DNA from: Streptomyces sp. CB02261
GTDB lineage: Bacteria > Actinomycetota > Actinomycetes > Streptomycetales > Streptomycetaceae
DNA: 64,000 bases
Assembly: GCF_001905665.1 (NCBI RefSeq)
Contig: NZ_LIVX01000002.1
Span: 879,420-943,419, forward strand
Direction: 5' to 3'
The first letter of the stretch is position 1. Each line of letters begins with the position of its first letter. The position numbers were made by a program, and so were the translations under genes. This document shows, one piece after another, positions 17,193-29,602 of this stretch. The notes under the pieces are model-generated. The model had not been told where the DNA came from, ran no database searches, and was given only the letters and a program-made list of their open reading frames with translations.

Positions 17193-18938
17193 TCACAGGA
17201 GTTCCTCCGGTACGTCGAGTTCGCGGGAGCGGAGCCACTCGCCCAGGGCCTTGGCCTGGGGATCGAAGCGGGCCTGGGAGGCGACGCCCTCGCCGAGGAT
17301 GCCCGCGACGGTGAAGTTGAGCGCGCGCAGGCGCGGAAGGACGTGCCGGGTGACGGCCAGGCCGGCCGTCTCGGGCAGGAGTTCGCGGACCTTGTCGACG
17401 GTGAGGGCGTGCGCCAGCCAGCGCCACTCCTCGTCCGTACGCACCCAGACGCCGATGTTGGCGTCGCCCCCCTTGTCCCCGCTGCGGGCCCCGGCGAGCC
17501 GCCCGAGGGGCACCCGCCGGACGGGCCCTTCGGGGAGCGGGTCGGGGAGTTCCGGGGTGGGGGGTTCCGGCGTGGATACGGGCGCGGGGAGTCCCGGCGC
17601 GGGGAGTCCCGGTACGGGGACGGGGAGTCCGGGCGCGGGCTCCGGCGTGTGCGCCGGTACGGGGACGGGGACGCGGGTGCCGTCCGGGAGGACCGCCGTG
17701 TGCGGGACCTCGGAGGCCGGGACGTACGCCGTCTCGAAGACGCCGTAGGGGGCGCCCCTGCCGGGTGGGGCGGTGACGTGGAAGCCGGGGTAGCTGGCCA
17801 GGGCCAGTTCGATCGCCGCGCCGGTGAGCGCGCGCCCGACGGCCTCGGGGCCGGGGTCCCGGACGACGAGCCGGAGCAGCGCGCTCGCGGTCTCCTCGGT
17901 CGACGCGTCGGGCCGGTCGGTGCGGGCCAGCTCCCAGCGAACCTCGCGGGGACGCGCCGTGGCCAGCGCGTCCTCGATCTGGTCGCGGACCAGCTGGGCC
18001 TTGGCCTCGATGTCGAGACCGGTGAGGACGAACACCACCTCGTTGCGGAAGCCGCCGAGCCTGCTGAGCCCCACCTTGAGCGTCGGGGGCGGCGCCTCGC
18101 CCCGTACGCCGTCGATCCGGACCCGGTCGGGGCCCACCTGGGTGAGCCGGGCCGTGTCGAGCCGGGCGGTCACGTCGGGACCGGGGTAGCGGGCGCCGGC
18201 CGTCTCGTACAGGAGCTGCGCCGTGACCGTACCGACGTCGACGAGGCCGCCGGTGCCGGGGTGTTTGGTGATGACGGCGCTGCCGTCGGCGTGGAGCTCG
18301 GCGACCGGGAAGCCGGGGCGGCGGAAGACCGCCGGGTCGTGGTCGCGGAAGAAGGCGTAGTTGCCGCCGGTGGCCTGGGTGCCGCACTCCAGGACGTGCC
18401 CGGCGACGACCGCGCCCGCCAGCCTGTCGTACTCCTCCGGGCCCCAGCCGAAGTGCCACTGTGCGGGCCCGGTGACGAGGGCGGCGTCGGTGACCCGGCC
18501 GGTGACGACGACGTCGGCCCCGGCGGCGAGGCAGGCGGCGATACCGGCGCCGCCGAGGTAGGCGTTGGCGGCGAGGACGCCGTCCACGGCGGGCAGCCGG
18601 TCGCCCTCGACGTGCGCGATCCGGGTCGGCAGGCCGAGCTTCGCGGCGAGGCCGCGCAGGGCGTCGGCGAGCCCGGCGGGGTTGAGTCCGCCGGCGTTGG
18701 CCACGACCCGGACCCCGCGCTCGTGGGCGAGGCCGAGGCCCTCCTCCATCTGGCGCAGGAAGGTCTTCGCGTACCCGGCGGCGGGGTCCTTCAGCTGGTC
18801 GCGGCCGAGGATGAGCATGGTCAGCTCGGCGAGGTAGTCGCCGGTGAGGACGTCGAGCTCGCCGCCGGTGAGCATCTCGCGGACGGCGTCGAACCGGTCG
18901 CCGTAGAACCCGGAGGCGTTGCCGATACGGAGGACCAC
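17193..18938 (-). CDS. AtuA-family protein (acyclic terpene utilisation; DUF1446 + AtuA-like C domain)
   Basis: 581 residues from GTG 18938, which shares one base with the TAG of the upstream gene. The N-terminal DUF1446/AtuA domain (RIGNASGFYGDRFDAVREM, LTGDYLAELTMLILGRD, RVVANAGGLNP) spans about 1-440. A Pro/Val/Thr-rich linker of about 45 residues follows, then the small AtuA-like domain (VPLGRLAGARSGDKGGDANI) at about 475-581. AtuA is required for citronellol/geraniol breakdown in Pseudomonas, with unknown catalysis. Its last codons lie in a 21-bp repeat shared with the next gene's start. Confidence 0.9.
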   Translation of the reverse strand: MVLRIGNASGFYGDRFDAVREMLTGGELDVLTGDYLAELTMLILGRDQLKDPAAGYAKTFLRQMEEGLGLAHERGVRVVANAGGLNPAGLADALRGLAAKLGLPTRIAHVEGDRLPAVDGVLAANAYLGGAGIAACLAAGADVVVTGRVTDAALVTGPAQWHFGWGPEEYDRLAGAVVAGHVLECGTQATGGNYAFFRDHDPAVFRRPGFPVAELHADGSAVITKHPGTGGLVDVGTVTAQLLYETAGARYPGPDVTARLDTARLTQVGPDRVRIDGVRGEAPPPTLKVGLSRLGGFRNEVVFVLTGLDIEAKAQLVRDQIEDALATARPREVRWELARTDRPDASTEETASALLRLVVRDPGPEAVGRALTGAAIELALASYPGFHVTAPPGRGAPYGVFETAYVPASEVPHTAVLPDGTRVPVPVPAHTPEPAPGLPVPVPGLPAPGLPAPVSTPEPPTPELPDPLPEGPVRRVPLGRLAGARSGDKGGDANIGVWVRTDEEWRWLAHALTVDKVRELLPETAGLAVTRHVLPRLRALNFTVAGILGEGVASQARFDPQAKALGEWLRSRELDVPEELL

Positions 18939-19783
18939 TAGGCCCCCTCGGAGTCGCGGGGCCCGGTGGTCGGGGCCTGATCGGCCGGGGTGGGGCCCGC
19001 GCCCGTGGGGGCCCGGCCCGGGCCCGCCGGGCCGGCGAAGGCCTGGGCGAGGGTGAGCCACCGCTCGGCGTCGGGGCCGTCGGCCACGAGGGCGGTGTCG
19101 TCGCGGTGGACGCGCTGGGTGACGAGCAGGCAGAAGTCGAGGGCCGGTCCCGTGACCCGCTGGGCGGCGTCCTCGGGGCCGTACGCCCACAGCGTCCCGT
19201 CGGGGGCGCGGAGTTCGACCCGGAAGGGTTCGGCGGGCGCGGGGAGGCCCCGGACCAGGAAGGCGTAGTCGCGGGCGCGGTGGCCGATCCAGGCGACGTG
19301 CCGGAGGCGGGCGGTGGGCGCGCGGACGACCCCGAGGGCGTCGGCGACGTCCTGGCCGTGCGCCCAGGTCTCCATCAGCCGGGCGGTGGCCATGGCGGAG
19401 GGGCTCATCGGCGGCCCGTACCAGGGGAAACGCACACCGGGGGGCACCGCGCGCAGGGCCTCCTGGAGCCGCTCCCGGCCCTCGCGCCAGCGGGCGAGCA
19501 GCTCGGCCGGCGGCAGTTTCGCGCCCTCCTCGGCGCCTTCGTCGACGAAACGGTCGGGCGCGGCGAGCGCCTTACGGGTCTCGACGGCGAAGGCATCGGC
19601 GTCGGTGGCGGCGAGGAGCGCGGCGCGGTCGGTCCAGGCGAGGTGCGCGATCTGATGGGCGAGGGTCCAGCCGGGCGCGGGGGTGGGCGCGTCCCACTGC
19701 TCCGGGCTCAGTTCTCGCACCAGCGCGTCGAGCGCGTCGCTCTCGTCACGCAGGTCGTCGAGCACGACGACGGGGTCGGACAC
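18938..19783 (-). CDS. TIGR03084-family DinB-like putative metal-binding protein
   Basis: 281 residues from GTG 19783, preceded by GGGGAG. The N-terminal part has the DinB/maleylpyruvate-isomerase four-helix pattern with [19 protein letters not shown] at about 39 (candidate metal His residues) and a third His in [15 protein letters not shown] at about 137; DFCLLVTQR follows at about 217. This actinobacterial family has no established function; related DinB proteins are thiol-dependent, so a mycothiol link is possible. First gene of the AtuA/carboxylase operon. The tail after about 255 is Pro/Gly/Ala-rich. Confidence 0.88.
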   Translation of the reverse strand: MSDPVVVLDDLRDESDALDALVRELSPEQWDAPTPAPGWTLAHQIAHLAWTDRAALLAATDADAFAVETRKALAAPDRFVDEGAEEGAKLPPAELLARWREGRERLQEALRAVPPGVRFPWYGPPMSPSAMATARLMETWAHGQDVADALGVVRAPTARLRHVAWIGHRARDYAFLVRGLPAPAEPFRVELRAPDGTLWAYGPEDAAQRVTGPALDFCLLVTQRVHRDDTALVADGPDAERWLTLAQAFAGPAGPGRAPTGAGPTPADQAPTTGPRDSEGA

Positions 19784-19853
19784 GGTGCGCTCCCCTCGGG
19801 GGACGGGCGTTCACGGTCACGGGCCTTCGCCGAGGAGCATGGCAGCGACGAAA

Positions 19854-19883
19854 GAAACAATCAAGCGTGCTTGCTTTAGTTTC
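19854..19883 (-). promoter_or_regulatory. TetR-type operator ahead of the AtuA/carboxylase operon
   Basis: GAAACAATCAAGC followed by GTGCTTGCTTTAGTTTC is a 30-bp palindrome with GAAAC/GTTTC ends and a CAAGC-GT-GCTTG core. The left 13 bases equal those at 11336. TTGATT on the minus strand within it could be the -35 box of the operon starting at 19783. Confidence 0.75.
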
Positions 19884-19998
19884 ACCGACACGCGTGGCTT
19901 CGAGTCCGCACACGGACTGGGGCCGCCGGCCCGCCTCGTTTCGTCAGGGGGCCGATCCGGCTCGCGACACGCGCCCGGAGCACGAGGCGCCAGGAGTG

Positions 19999-20181
19999 CT
20001 AGGCGACGACACGGCGCGGCCGGGGCACCAGTTCGCCGCCGCAGTTGGGGCACACGTCCCTCATGGCGTCGGCGCAGGGGACGCAGAAGGTGCATTCGTA
20101 CGAACAGATCCGCGCGGGCCCGTCGGCCGCCAGGGCCGCCGTCTCGCAGCGCTCGCAGCGGTCTCGCATCTCCAGAGCCAT
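19999..20181 (-). CDS. DUF1272 zinc-ribbon-like small protein
   Basis: 60 residues with eight cysteines in four pairs: Cys9/12, 26/30, 33/36 and 44/47 (CERC, CSYEC, CVPC, CPNC). This is the DUF1272 pattern, ending in the typical PNCGGELVPRPRR. It probably binds two zinc ions; the role is unknown. The gene lies between the AtuA operon promoter and the VOC gene on the minus strand. Confidence 0.9.
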   Translation of the reverse strand: MALEMRDRCERCETAALAADGPARICSYECTFCVPCADAMRDVCPNCGGELVPRPRRVVA

Positions 20182-20287
20182 GGTCGGCTCCTCTCCCTCG
20201 TCACGACGGTTGAACAGACACCCCCATCGTCCGCACCCGCCCCAGCGCGCTCCACGCCCCCGGCGGCCAAGGATCGACGGAATCGGG

Positions 20288-20665
20288 TCAGTGCCTGACC
20301 AGGCAGAACGGGTGGCCCGCCGGGTCCGCGTACACGCGCCAGCCCCTCGTGCCGCCCCCCTCGTCCAGGACGGTCGCGCCCCGCGCGAGGACCTGCTCCT
20401 GGGCCGCGTCCAGGTCCGCGACGCCGAAGTCGAGGTGGAACTGCTGGGGGCGCTCCGGGCCCGGCCAGGTCGGCGGGCGGTGATCGGTGACGCCCTGGAA
20501 GCAGAGGACGAGCCCGCCGGGCGTGTGCAGGGTGGACCAGGCCTCGTCGAGGGACCAGCGGCGGTCCGGCCGGTCGACCTCCCCGCCGAGCACCGAGGCG
20601 TAGAACCCGGCGAGTTCGCGGGGCGCGGGGCAGTCGAGCACGACGCACTGCAGTTCAGCGATCAT
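20288..20665 (-). CDS. VOC (glyoxalase/bleomycin-resistance fold) family protein
   Basis: 125 residues with the paired beta-alpha-beta-beta-beta modules of the vicinal oxygen chelate fold: LQCVVLDCPAPRELAGFYAS at the start, QFHLDFGVADLDAAQEQVLA in the middle and VYADPAGHPFCLVRH at the end. The substrate is unknown. The start is supported by a leaderless promoter: TAGGAT ends 7 nt before the ATG on the minus strand. Confidence 0.88.
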   Translation of the reverse strand: MIAELQCVVLDCPAPRELAGFYASVLGGEVDRPDRRWSLDEAWSTLHTPGGLVLCFQGVTDHRPPTWPGPERPQQFHLDFGVADLDAAQEQVLARGATVLDEGGGTRGWRVYADPAGHPFCLVRH

Positions 20666-20672
20666 GCGCCGG

Positions 20673-20678
20673 ATCCTA
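20673..20678 (-). promoter_or_regulatory. Leaderless -10 box of the VOC gene
   Basis: TAGGAT on the minus strand, then CCGGCGC, then the ATG at 20665. The gap of 7 nt places the transcript start at or next to the start codon, and no ribosome site is present. Confidence 0.6.
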
Positions 20679-20692
20679 GACGCGGCACACCC

Positions 20693-21622
20693 TCACGCGG
20701 CGCCCCGCACCTGCGTGCGGACCGCTCCCATGCTGGCCGCTATGACGAGGGCGATGGCGAGGGCGTCGAGCGCGGACAGGGCCTGGCTGAGGACGAGGAA
20801 GCCGGCGGCCGCCGCGATGGCCGGTTCCAGGCTCATCAGGATCGCGAACGTCGGGGCGGGCAGACGGCGCAGGGCGAGGAGTTCCAGCGTGTACGGCAGG
20901 ACCGAGGACATCAGCGCGACCACGAGACCGAGACCGATCGTCGACGGTACGAGCAGCTTGTCGCCCGCCTCCACGATGCCGAACGGCAGGCTGAGGACGG
21001 CGCCGAACGCCATGGCGAGCGCGAGCCCGTCCGCCTGCGGGAAGCGCCGGCCCGTACGCGCGCTGAAGACGATGTACGTGGCCCACATGGCGCCCGCCGC
21101 GAGCGCGAAGCCCGCGCCGACCGGATCGAGACGGTCGAAACCGCCGCCGCCGAGGAGGACGACGCCGCCGAGCGCGAGGCCGGCCCAGAGCAGGTTCACG
21201 AGCCGGCGCGAGGCGACCACGGAGAGGATCAGCGGGCCGAGCACCTCAAGGGTCACCGCGGCGCCCAGCGGGATCCGGTCGACGGACTGGTAGAAGAGGA
21301 TGTTCATGCCCGCCATGGCGGCGCCGAAGGCGACGATCGTCCCCCAGTCGGCGCGCCCGTAGCCGCGGACCTTGGGCCGGCAGACGATCAGCAGGACGGC
21401 GGCGGCGAGCAGGAGCCGCAGGGTGACGACCCCGAGCGCTCCCGCGCGCGGCATGAGCAGGACGGCGACGGCGGAGCCGAACTGTACGGAGAGGCCGCCC
21501 GCGACGACGAGCGCCACCGGCCCGAGCCGGTGCCCCGTCGACCCCGGGGCGCCGCCGCCCCGCGGTTCCGCGCCGACGGCGCCGGCCGCCGCCGGGGCCG
21601 CATCCCTGACCGGACTGTCCAC
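20693..21622 (-). CDS. EamA/DMT-family exporter (RhtA-like)
   Basis: 309 residues from GTG 21622, preceded by GAGGAG. Ten hydrophobic segments form two EamA repeats: about 35-165 and 175-300. Motifs include SVDRIPLGAAVTLEVLGPL in the first half and ALRRLPAPTFAILMSLEPAI in the second, both typical of RhtA/threonine-homoserine type exporters in the inner membrane. Substrate not determinable. It is divergent from a LysR gene that likely controls it. Confidence 0.9.
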   Translation of the reverse strand: MDSPVRDAAPAAAGAVGAEPRGGGAPGSTGHRLGPVALVVAGGLSVQFGSAVAVLLMPRAGALGVVTLRLLLAAAVLLIVCRPKVRGYGRADWGTIVAFGAAMAGMNILFYQSVDRIPLGAAVTLEVLGPLILSVVASRRLVNLLWAGLALGGVVLLGGGGFDRLDPVGAGFALAAGAMWATYIVFSARTGRRFPQADGLALAMAFGAVLSLPFGIVEAGDKLLVPSTIGLGLVVALMSSVLPYTLELLALRRLPAPTFAILMSLEPAIAAAAGFLVLSQALSALDALAIALVIAASMGAVRTQVRGAA

Positions 21623-21663
21623 CGACGCTCCTCACACACCACTCGACACCACACGACACACAC

Positions 21664-21720
21664 CCTCACGACACCTCGTGAGGTTTAACAAACTGTACCC
21701 GCAGTGCAGAGTAATGCACT
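21664..21720. promoter_or_regulatory. Two inverted repeats in the EamA/LysR divergent promoter
   Basis: CCTCACGA-CACC-TCGTGAGG (21664-21683) and AGTGCA-N6-TGCACT (21703-21720) lie between the divergent starts at 21622 and 21814. On the minus strand TACAGT, a plausible -10 for the exporter, sits between them. The second repeat has the arm spacing of a LysR recognition site. Confidence 0.55.
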
Positions 21721-21813
21721 AACGGATTTCGGAAGCCCTCATTCCCCTCCCACGCTACGAGTCCCCGCGCGGCACCGGAAATGCCGATTGCGCTGCGGTT
21801 ATGCTCCGGACGC

Positions 21814-22671
21814 ATGAGCATCGAGCTACGCCATCTCCGCTGCTTCCTCGCCATCGCCGAGGAATCCAGCCTCACCAGAGCGGCCGCCCGGCTCCACCTC
21901 ACCCAGCCCGCCGTCTCCCGCACCCTCGCCGCCCTCGAACAGCACCTCGGCGCCCGGCTCGTCGACCGTTCGACCCACCACCTCGCCCTCACCGCCGAGG
22001 GCCGCGCCTTCCGGGACCGGGCCGCCGCCGCACTCGCCGCCTTCGAGGCCGCCGTCGACCCCGCCAGGCTCCGCCACCGGCCCCTGCGCCTCGGACACGC
22101 CTGGTCGGCCTTCGGCCCGTACACCACCCCTCTGCTCCGGCGCTGGCAACGCGACCACCCCGACACCCCGCTCGAACTCCTCCGCATCGACGACCGCACC
22201 GCCGGCCTCACCCGGGGCGAAGTCGACGCGGCCCTGCTCCGGGGCGCCGTCGACGCACCCGGCCTGGTCACCGAGGAGCTCACCACCGAGGCACGGGTCG
22301 CGGCCGTACCCGCCGACAGCCCGCTCGCCGACCGGCCCCGGCTCACCCTCCACGACCTCGCCGACGGAACCGTCGTCCTCAACACCGTCTCCGGCACGAC
22401 CGCCCTCACGCTCTGGCCGCCCGCCGCACGCCCGGCGGCCACCGTCACCGTCGCCAACACCGACGACTGGCTCACCGCCATCGCCGCCGGCCGGGGCGTC
22501 GGCGTCTCCTCCGTCTCCACCGCCGCCCTGCACCCCCATCCGGGCGTCACCTACCGCCCACTGCCCGACGCGCCCCCGCTGCCGGTGGTCCTGGCCTGGC
22601 GGGACGCGTTCCCCCACCCGTCGACCGGCGCGCTCGTCGCGATGGCCCGCGAGATCGTCAGCGGGCACTGA
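21814..22671 (+). CDS. LysR-family transcriptional regulator
   Basis: 285 residues. The winged helix-turn-helix is at residues 1-60 (LRHLRCFLAIAEESSLTRAA, then HLTQPAVSRTLAALEQHLGA), followed by the periplasmic-binding-like effector domain from about 85 (PLRLGHAWSAFG). ATG 21814 is preferred to the frame start at 21781 because the family begins MSIELRHL here and TATGCT ends 8 nt upstream, a leaderless arrangement. It is divergent from the EamA exporter. Confidence 0.92.
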   Translation: MSIELRHLRCFLAIAEESSLTRAAARLHLTQPAVSRTLAALEQHLGARLVDRSTHHLALTAEGRAFRDRAAAALAAFEAAVDPARLRHRPLRLGHAWSAFGPYTTPLLRRWQRDHPDTPLELLRIDDRTAGLTRGEVDAALLRGAVDAPGLVTEELTTEARVAAVPADSPLADRPRLTLHDLADGTVVLNTVSGTTALTLWPPAARPAATVTVANTDDWLTAIAAGRGVGVSSVSTAALHPHPGVTYRPLPDAPPLPVVLAWRDAFPHPSTGALVAMAREIVSGH

Positions 22672-22699
22672 GGCCGCCACACTCGGAAAGAGGGCGGCC
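22672..22699 (+). terminator. Terminator-like hairpin after the LysR gene
   Basis: GGCCGCC (22672-22678) pairs with GGCGGCC (22693-22699), starting at the base after the LysR stop codon. Confidence 0.5.
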
Positions 22700-22765
22700 G
22701 CACCAGAAGCCCGCGAAGCCGGACCACCCCCGACCCTCAGAGACCCCCGCCCGCTCCCCCACCCC

Positions 22766-26788
<4,023 letters not shown>

Positions 26789-26800
26789 CACGCTGCCGTA

Positions 26801-26842
26801 CGGAGGGCCCGGCGTCGGACAGGACCGATGCCGGGCCCTCCG
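26801..26842 (+). terminator. Strong terminator of serC
   Basis: CGGAGGGCCCGGC (26801-26813) and GCCGGGCCCTCCG (26830-26842) form a perfect 13-bp stem 12 bp after the serC stop codon. It may also serve the convergent cupin gene. Confidence 0.8.
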
Positions 26843-26858
26843 CCGTGTCCGGGGCGCC

Positions 26859-27224
26859 TCAGCCCGACTGCGCCTTCACGTGGTCGATCACGGCGGCGAA
26901 CTCGGCGGTCGGCGAGAACTCCACCACGTCGACGTCCTCGAGCGCTTCGGGGGCGTGGCCGGGGCCCCAGTAGTAGGCCTGTCCGGCCTCGTAGATCTCC
27001 TCGCCGGACGCGGTCCGCATCCTGATCCGGCCGTTCAGCAGGTATCCCCAGTGGGGGCACTGGCACAGGTCGCCCTCCAGGCCCTTGAGCGCCGGGGCCA
27101 TGTCGGTGCCCTTGGGGAGGTGGATGAAGGCGACGGTCATGTCGCCGCCGGTCTCCTGCATGCGGAAGTCCACGCCGCCGCCTTCCATGGCGACGGGGGT
27201 GTCCTCGCGAGTGAATGCCGTCAT
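26859..27224 (-). CDS. Cupin-domain protein
   Basis: 121 residues with one small beta-barrel: MTVAFIHLPKGTDMAPALKG, CQCPHWGYLLNGRIRMRTAS (partial cupin motif 1 with one His) and AGQAYYWGPGHAPEALEDVD (motif 2). Only some metal-binding His residues of classic cupins are present, so catalysis is doubtful; sensing or binding is possible. GGAGGAG lies just before ATG 27224. Convergent with serC. Confidence 0.82.
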   Translation of the reverse strand: MTAFTREDTPVAMEGGGVDFRMQETGGDMTVAFIHLPKGTDMAPALKGLEGDLCQCPHWGYLLNGRIRMRTASGEEIYEAGQAYYWGPGHAPEALEDVDVVEFSPTAEFAAVIDHVKAQSG

Positions 27225-27242
27225 GACTCCTCCACGGCTCGT

Positions 27243-27284
27243 ACCCGGACCTGTCTGGTCGTCACCCGGACCTGCCCGGTCGTC
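27243..27284. repeat. 21-bp tandem repeat, two copies
   Basis: ACCCGGACCTGTCTGGTCGTC (first 20 bases shown as ACCCGGACCTGTCTGGTCGT) at 27243-27263 is followed directly by a copy at 27264-27284 with two T-to-C changes, upstream of the cupin gene. Confidence 0.7.
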
Positions 27285-27364
27285 TCCTTCCAGTCTCGCC
27301 CCGGGGCGACCGCCGGTCGACAGGAGGGCCGAACCCGGGCGCGGACGGGGGCGCGCGGGGTTCC

Positions 27365-28354
27365 TCAGTCGCGGCGGAGCAGGCGCTTGATCCCGAAGAC
27401 GAGGACGAAGGCACCCGCGAGGACCAGGAAGCCCACCGTGGCGCTCCCTCCCTCCCCGTCGGCGGCCGGCGACTGCGGGGACGTCGGGGCGCCCGGGGTG
27501 TCCGCCGGCTTCTCCGAGGGACGCGGCGCGGCCTCCTGCCGGTCCACCCGGATGACCTTGCTGCCCTGGCCCTCGGAGCCGAACATGAACGCCGATCCGT
27601 CCGTCGTGTACGTCACCGATTCCGCCTGCCCCTGGAAGGGGGCGCCGACGGAGGTGCCGTCGCCGTCCGCGCGGCCGTCCCTCCACTCGTACTCACGGGC
27701 GCTGAAGTAGCCGCGCAGCACGAGCCGGCCGCCGTCCGGGGAGAAGGCGCCGTCCGTCACCCAGGGGACCTCTCCGATACGGCGGAACACGTTGGTCCCG
27801 GACGAGGAGAGCCGCTCGGGGCCGGCGTAGAGCCCGCCGCCGTCCTCGTTCTTGCTGGCGATGTACACCCGGCCGGTCTTCGGGTGGACCATCAGGGCCT
27901 CGGCGTTGCGCGCGCCGTCGGCGTACTTCACCACGTACTGCTTCGCCGCCACCTTCTGGTCCTTGAGGACCTCCGGCTCGGGGAAGCGGTAGATCCAGAC
28001 GTGGTCCCAGGAGCCGTCGAGGTTGTCGCCGATGTCTCCGACGTAGATGTCGCCGTCGGGGCCGACCGCGATGGCCTCCATGTCGCGCGGGGTGCCGACG
28101 CCCTGCATGGTCAGGGTCGCGACCGTCTTTCCCGTACGGGAGTCGATGCCGTAGATCAGGGGCGCGTCCTGGTCGTTGTGCGTCCAGTAGACGCCGGGGT
28201 GCGCCCGGCTCGCGGCGAGGCCGCTGGACTCGGTGACGCGGGAGTCCTCGATCGTGAAGTCCCGGTCGGGCTCCGGCCCTTCGGCACGGGCATGACCGGC
28301 CGGGAGCAGCACCAGGGCCACCGCCGCGCCGAGGGCGCACAGAGCAGATCGCAT
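27365..28354 (-). CDS. Secreted, membrane-anchored beta-propeller-like protein
   Basis: 329 residues. The signal peptide is at 1-24 (LCALGAAVALVLLPAGHARA). The body, about 30-270, has propeller-like strands and acidic DGDIYVGDIGDN and HNDQDAPLIYGIDS segments that recall esterase-like or lipoprotein WD40-type repeats. A Pro/Ala-rich spacer precedes a C-terminal membrane helix (VGFLVLAGAFVLVFGI) and the KRLLRRD stop-transfer. It would be held on the outer face of the membrane. Function unknown. Confidence 0.82.
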   Translation of the reverse strand: MRSALCALGAAVALVLLPAGHARAEGPEPDRDFTIEDSRVTESSGLAASRAHPGVYWTHNDQDAPLIYGIDSRTGKTVATLTMQGVGTPRDMEAIAVGPDGDIYVGDIGDNLDGSWDHVWIYRFPEPEVLKDQKVAAKQYVVKYADGARNAEALMVHPKTGRVYIASKNEDGGGLYAGPERLSSSGTNVFRRIGEVPWVTDGAFSPDGGRLVLRGYFSAREYEWRDGRADGDGTSVGAPFQGQAESVTYTTDGSAFMFGSEGQGSKVIRVDRQEAAPRPSEKPADTPGAPTSPQSPAADGEGGSATVGFLVLAGAFVLVFGIKRLLRRD

Positions 28355-28465
28355 GTCCCCCAGCCTGCCACGACGCGGGCGCGGGCGGCCGGTCGGCTGC
28401 CCCTGAAACCTTGCGTGACCTGCGTCGGGGTCGGTGTCGGGGTCGGTGGGGCGGGTGTCGGGGTC

Positions 28466-28604
28466 GGCGCCGGGCCGGGGTCGGGGTCGGCGCCCGGCCG
28501 GGGTCGGGGCCGGCGCCGGGCCGGGGTCAGGGCGGCGCGCCCGGCCGGGGTCAGGGCCGGCGCCCGGCCGGGGTCAGGGCGGGCGCCCGGCCGGGGTCGG
28601 GGTC
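28466..28604. repeat. 23-bp GC-rich tandem repeat, six units
   Basis: Units beginning GGCGCC(C/G)GGCCGGGGTC start at 28466, 28489, 28512, 28535 (diverged, 24 bp), 28559 and 28582. Shorter GTCGGGGTCGG units lead in from about 28425. The array fills the 299-bp space between a divergent pair and ends 50 bp before the hydrolase start; no other element is visible there. Confidence 0.85.
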
Positions 28605-28653
28605 CGGGGAAATCGGTTTGACCGGCCCGGACCGCGCTGTCAGGGTCGCGCCC

Positions 28654-29493
28654 ATGTCTACGTTCCCCGCTCCCGACGGCACCCTGCTCGCCTCCCACGA
28701 GTCCGGTTCCGGCGCCCCGCTCCTCTGTCTGCCGGGCGGCCCGCTGCAGGACTCCGCGTACCTCGGCGATCTCGGCGGTCTGGCCGCGCACCGGCGGCTG
28801 ATCCGGCTCGACCTGCGGGGCACGGGCGCGTCGGAGGTGCCGGACGACCCGGACTCGTACCGCTGCGACCGGCTCGTCGACGACGTGGAGGCGCTGCGCG
28901 CGCACCTCGGCCTCGACACCGTGGACGTCCTGGGGCATTCGGCGGGCGCGAACCTGGCCGCGCTGTACGTGACCAGGTATCCGGAGCGCGTCGGGCGGCT
29001 GGTGCTCGTCACTCCCGGTACGGCGGCCGTCGGCCTCGACACGGCACCGGAGGAGCGGCTCGCGGCGGCGCGGCTGCGCCGGGACGAGCCGTGGTTCGGG
29101 CCCGCGTACGCGGCCCTGGAGGACGTGACGGCGGGGCGGGGCACGGCCGAGTCCTTCGGGGCGGTGGCCCCGTTCTTCCACGGGACCTGGGACGAGGCGG
29201 CGCGGGAGCGGCACGCCGCCGGGGAACGGCAGCGGAACCGTGCGGGCGCGGGGGTCTTCGCGGCGGAGGGTGCCTTCGATCCGGCGGCGACCCGTGCGGT
29301 GTTCGCGGAGTTCGCGCGGCCGGTGCTCGTCGTGGCCGGGGAGGGGGACGTGAACACACCGGTGCCGACGGCCGCCGCTTACGCGGGGCTGTTCCCGGAG
29401 GCGACGCTCGCGGTTCTGGACGGGGCGGGTCACTTCCCGTGGCACGACGACACCGAGGGGTTCGTGGAGCGGGTGGCGTCCTTCCTCCGGTGA
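28654..29493 (+). CDS. Alpha/beta hydrolase (proline iminopeptidase-like)
   Basis: 279 residues. The oxyanion loop is CLPGGPLQDSAYLGD at about 25, followed by LIRLDLRGTGASEVPDD. The nucleophile elbow is VLGHSAGANLAALY at about 91 (GHSAG). The Asp is probably in VVAGEGDVNTPVP at about 230, and the His in DGAGHFPWHDD at about 257. The GGP oxyanion sequence and lid resemble prolyl iminopeptidases. No clear ribosome site ahead of ATG 28654; the 23-bp repeat array is directly upstream. Confidence 0.88.
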   Translation: MSTFPAPDGTLLASHESGSGAPLLCLPGGPLQDSAYLGDLGGLAAHRRLIRLDLRGTGASEVPDDPDSYRCDRLVDDVEALRAHLGLDTVDVLGHSAGANLAALYVTRYPERVGRLVLVTPGTAAVGLDTAPEERLAAARLRRDEPWFGPAYAALEDVTAGRGTAESFGAVAPFFHGTWDEAARERHAAGERQRNRAGAGVFAAEGAFDPAATRAVFAEFARPVLVVAGEGDVNTPVPTAAAYAGLFPEATLAVLDGAGHFPWHDDTEGFVERVASFLR

Positions 29494-29602
29494 GGGAGGG
29501 ACGTCGGCCGGGCCGTCGGAAAGGGCGGGGGTTCCCGGCCGGTTCGGCCCCCCGCCCGTGGTCCGGATCACGTCGCAGGCCCTGACCGGCGTCCGCGATG
29601 AT

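Noticed and set aside
28466..28604. Possible CRISPR array
   Set aside because: The 23-bp units are directly abutting without spacers.
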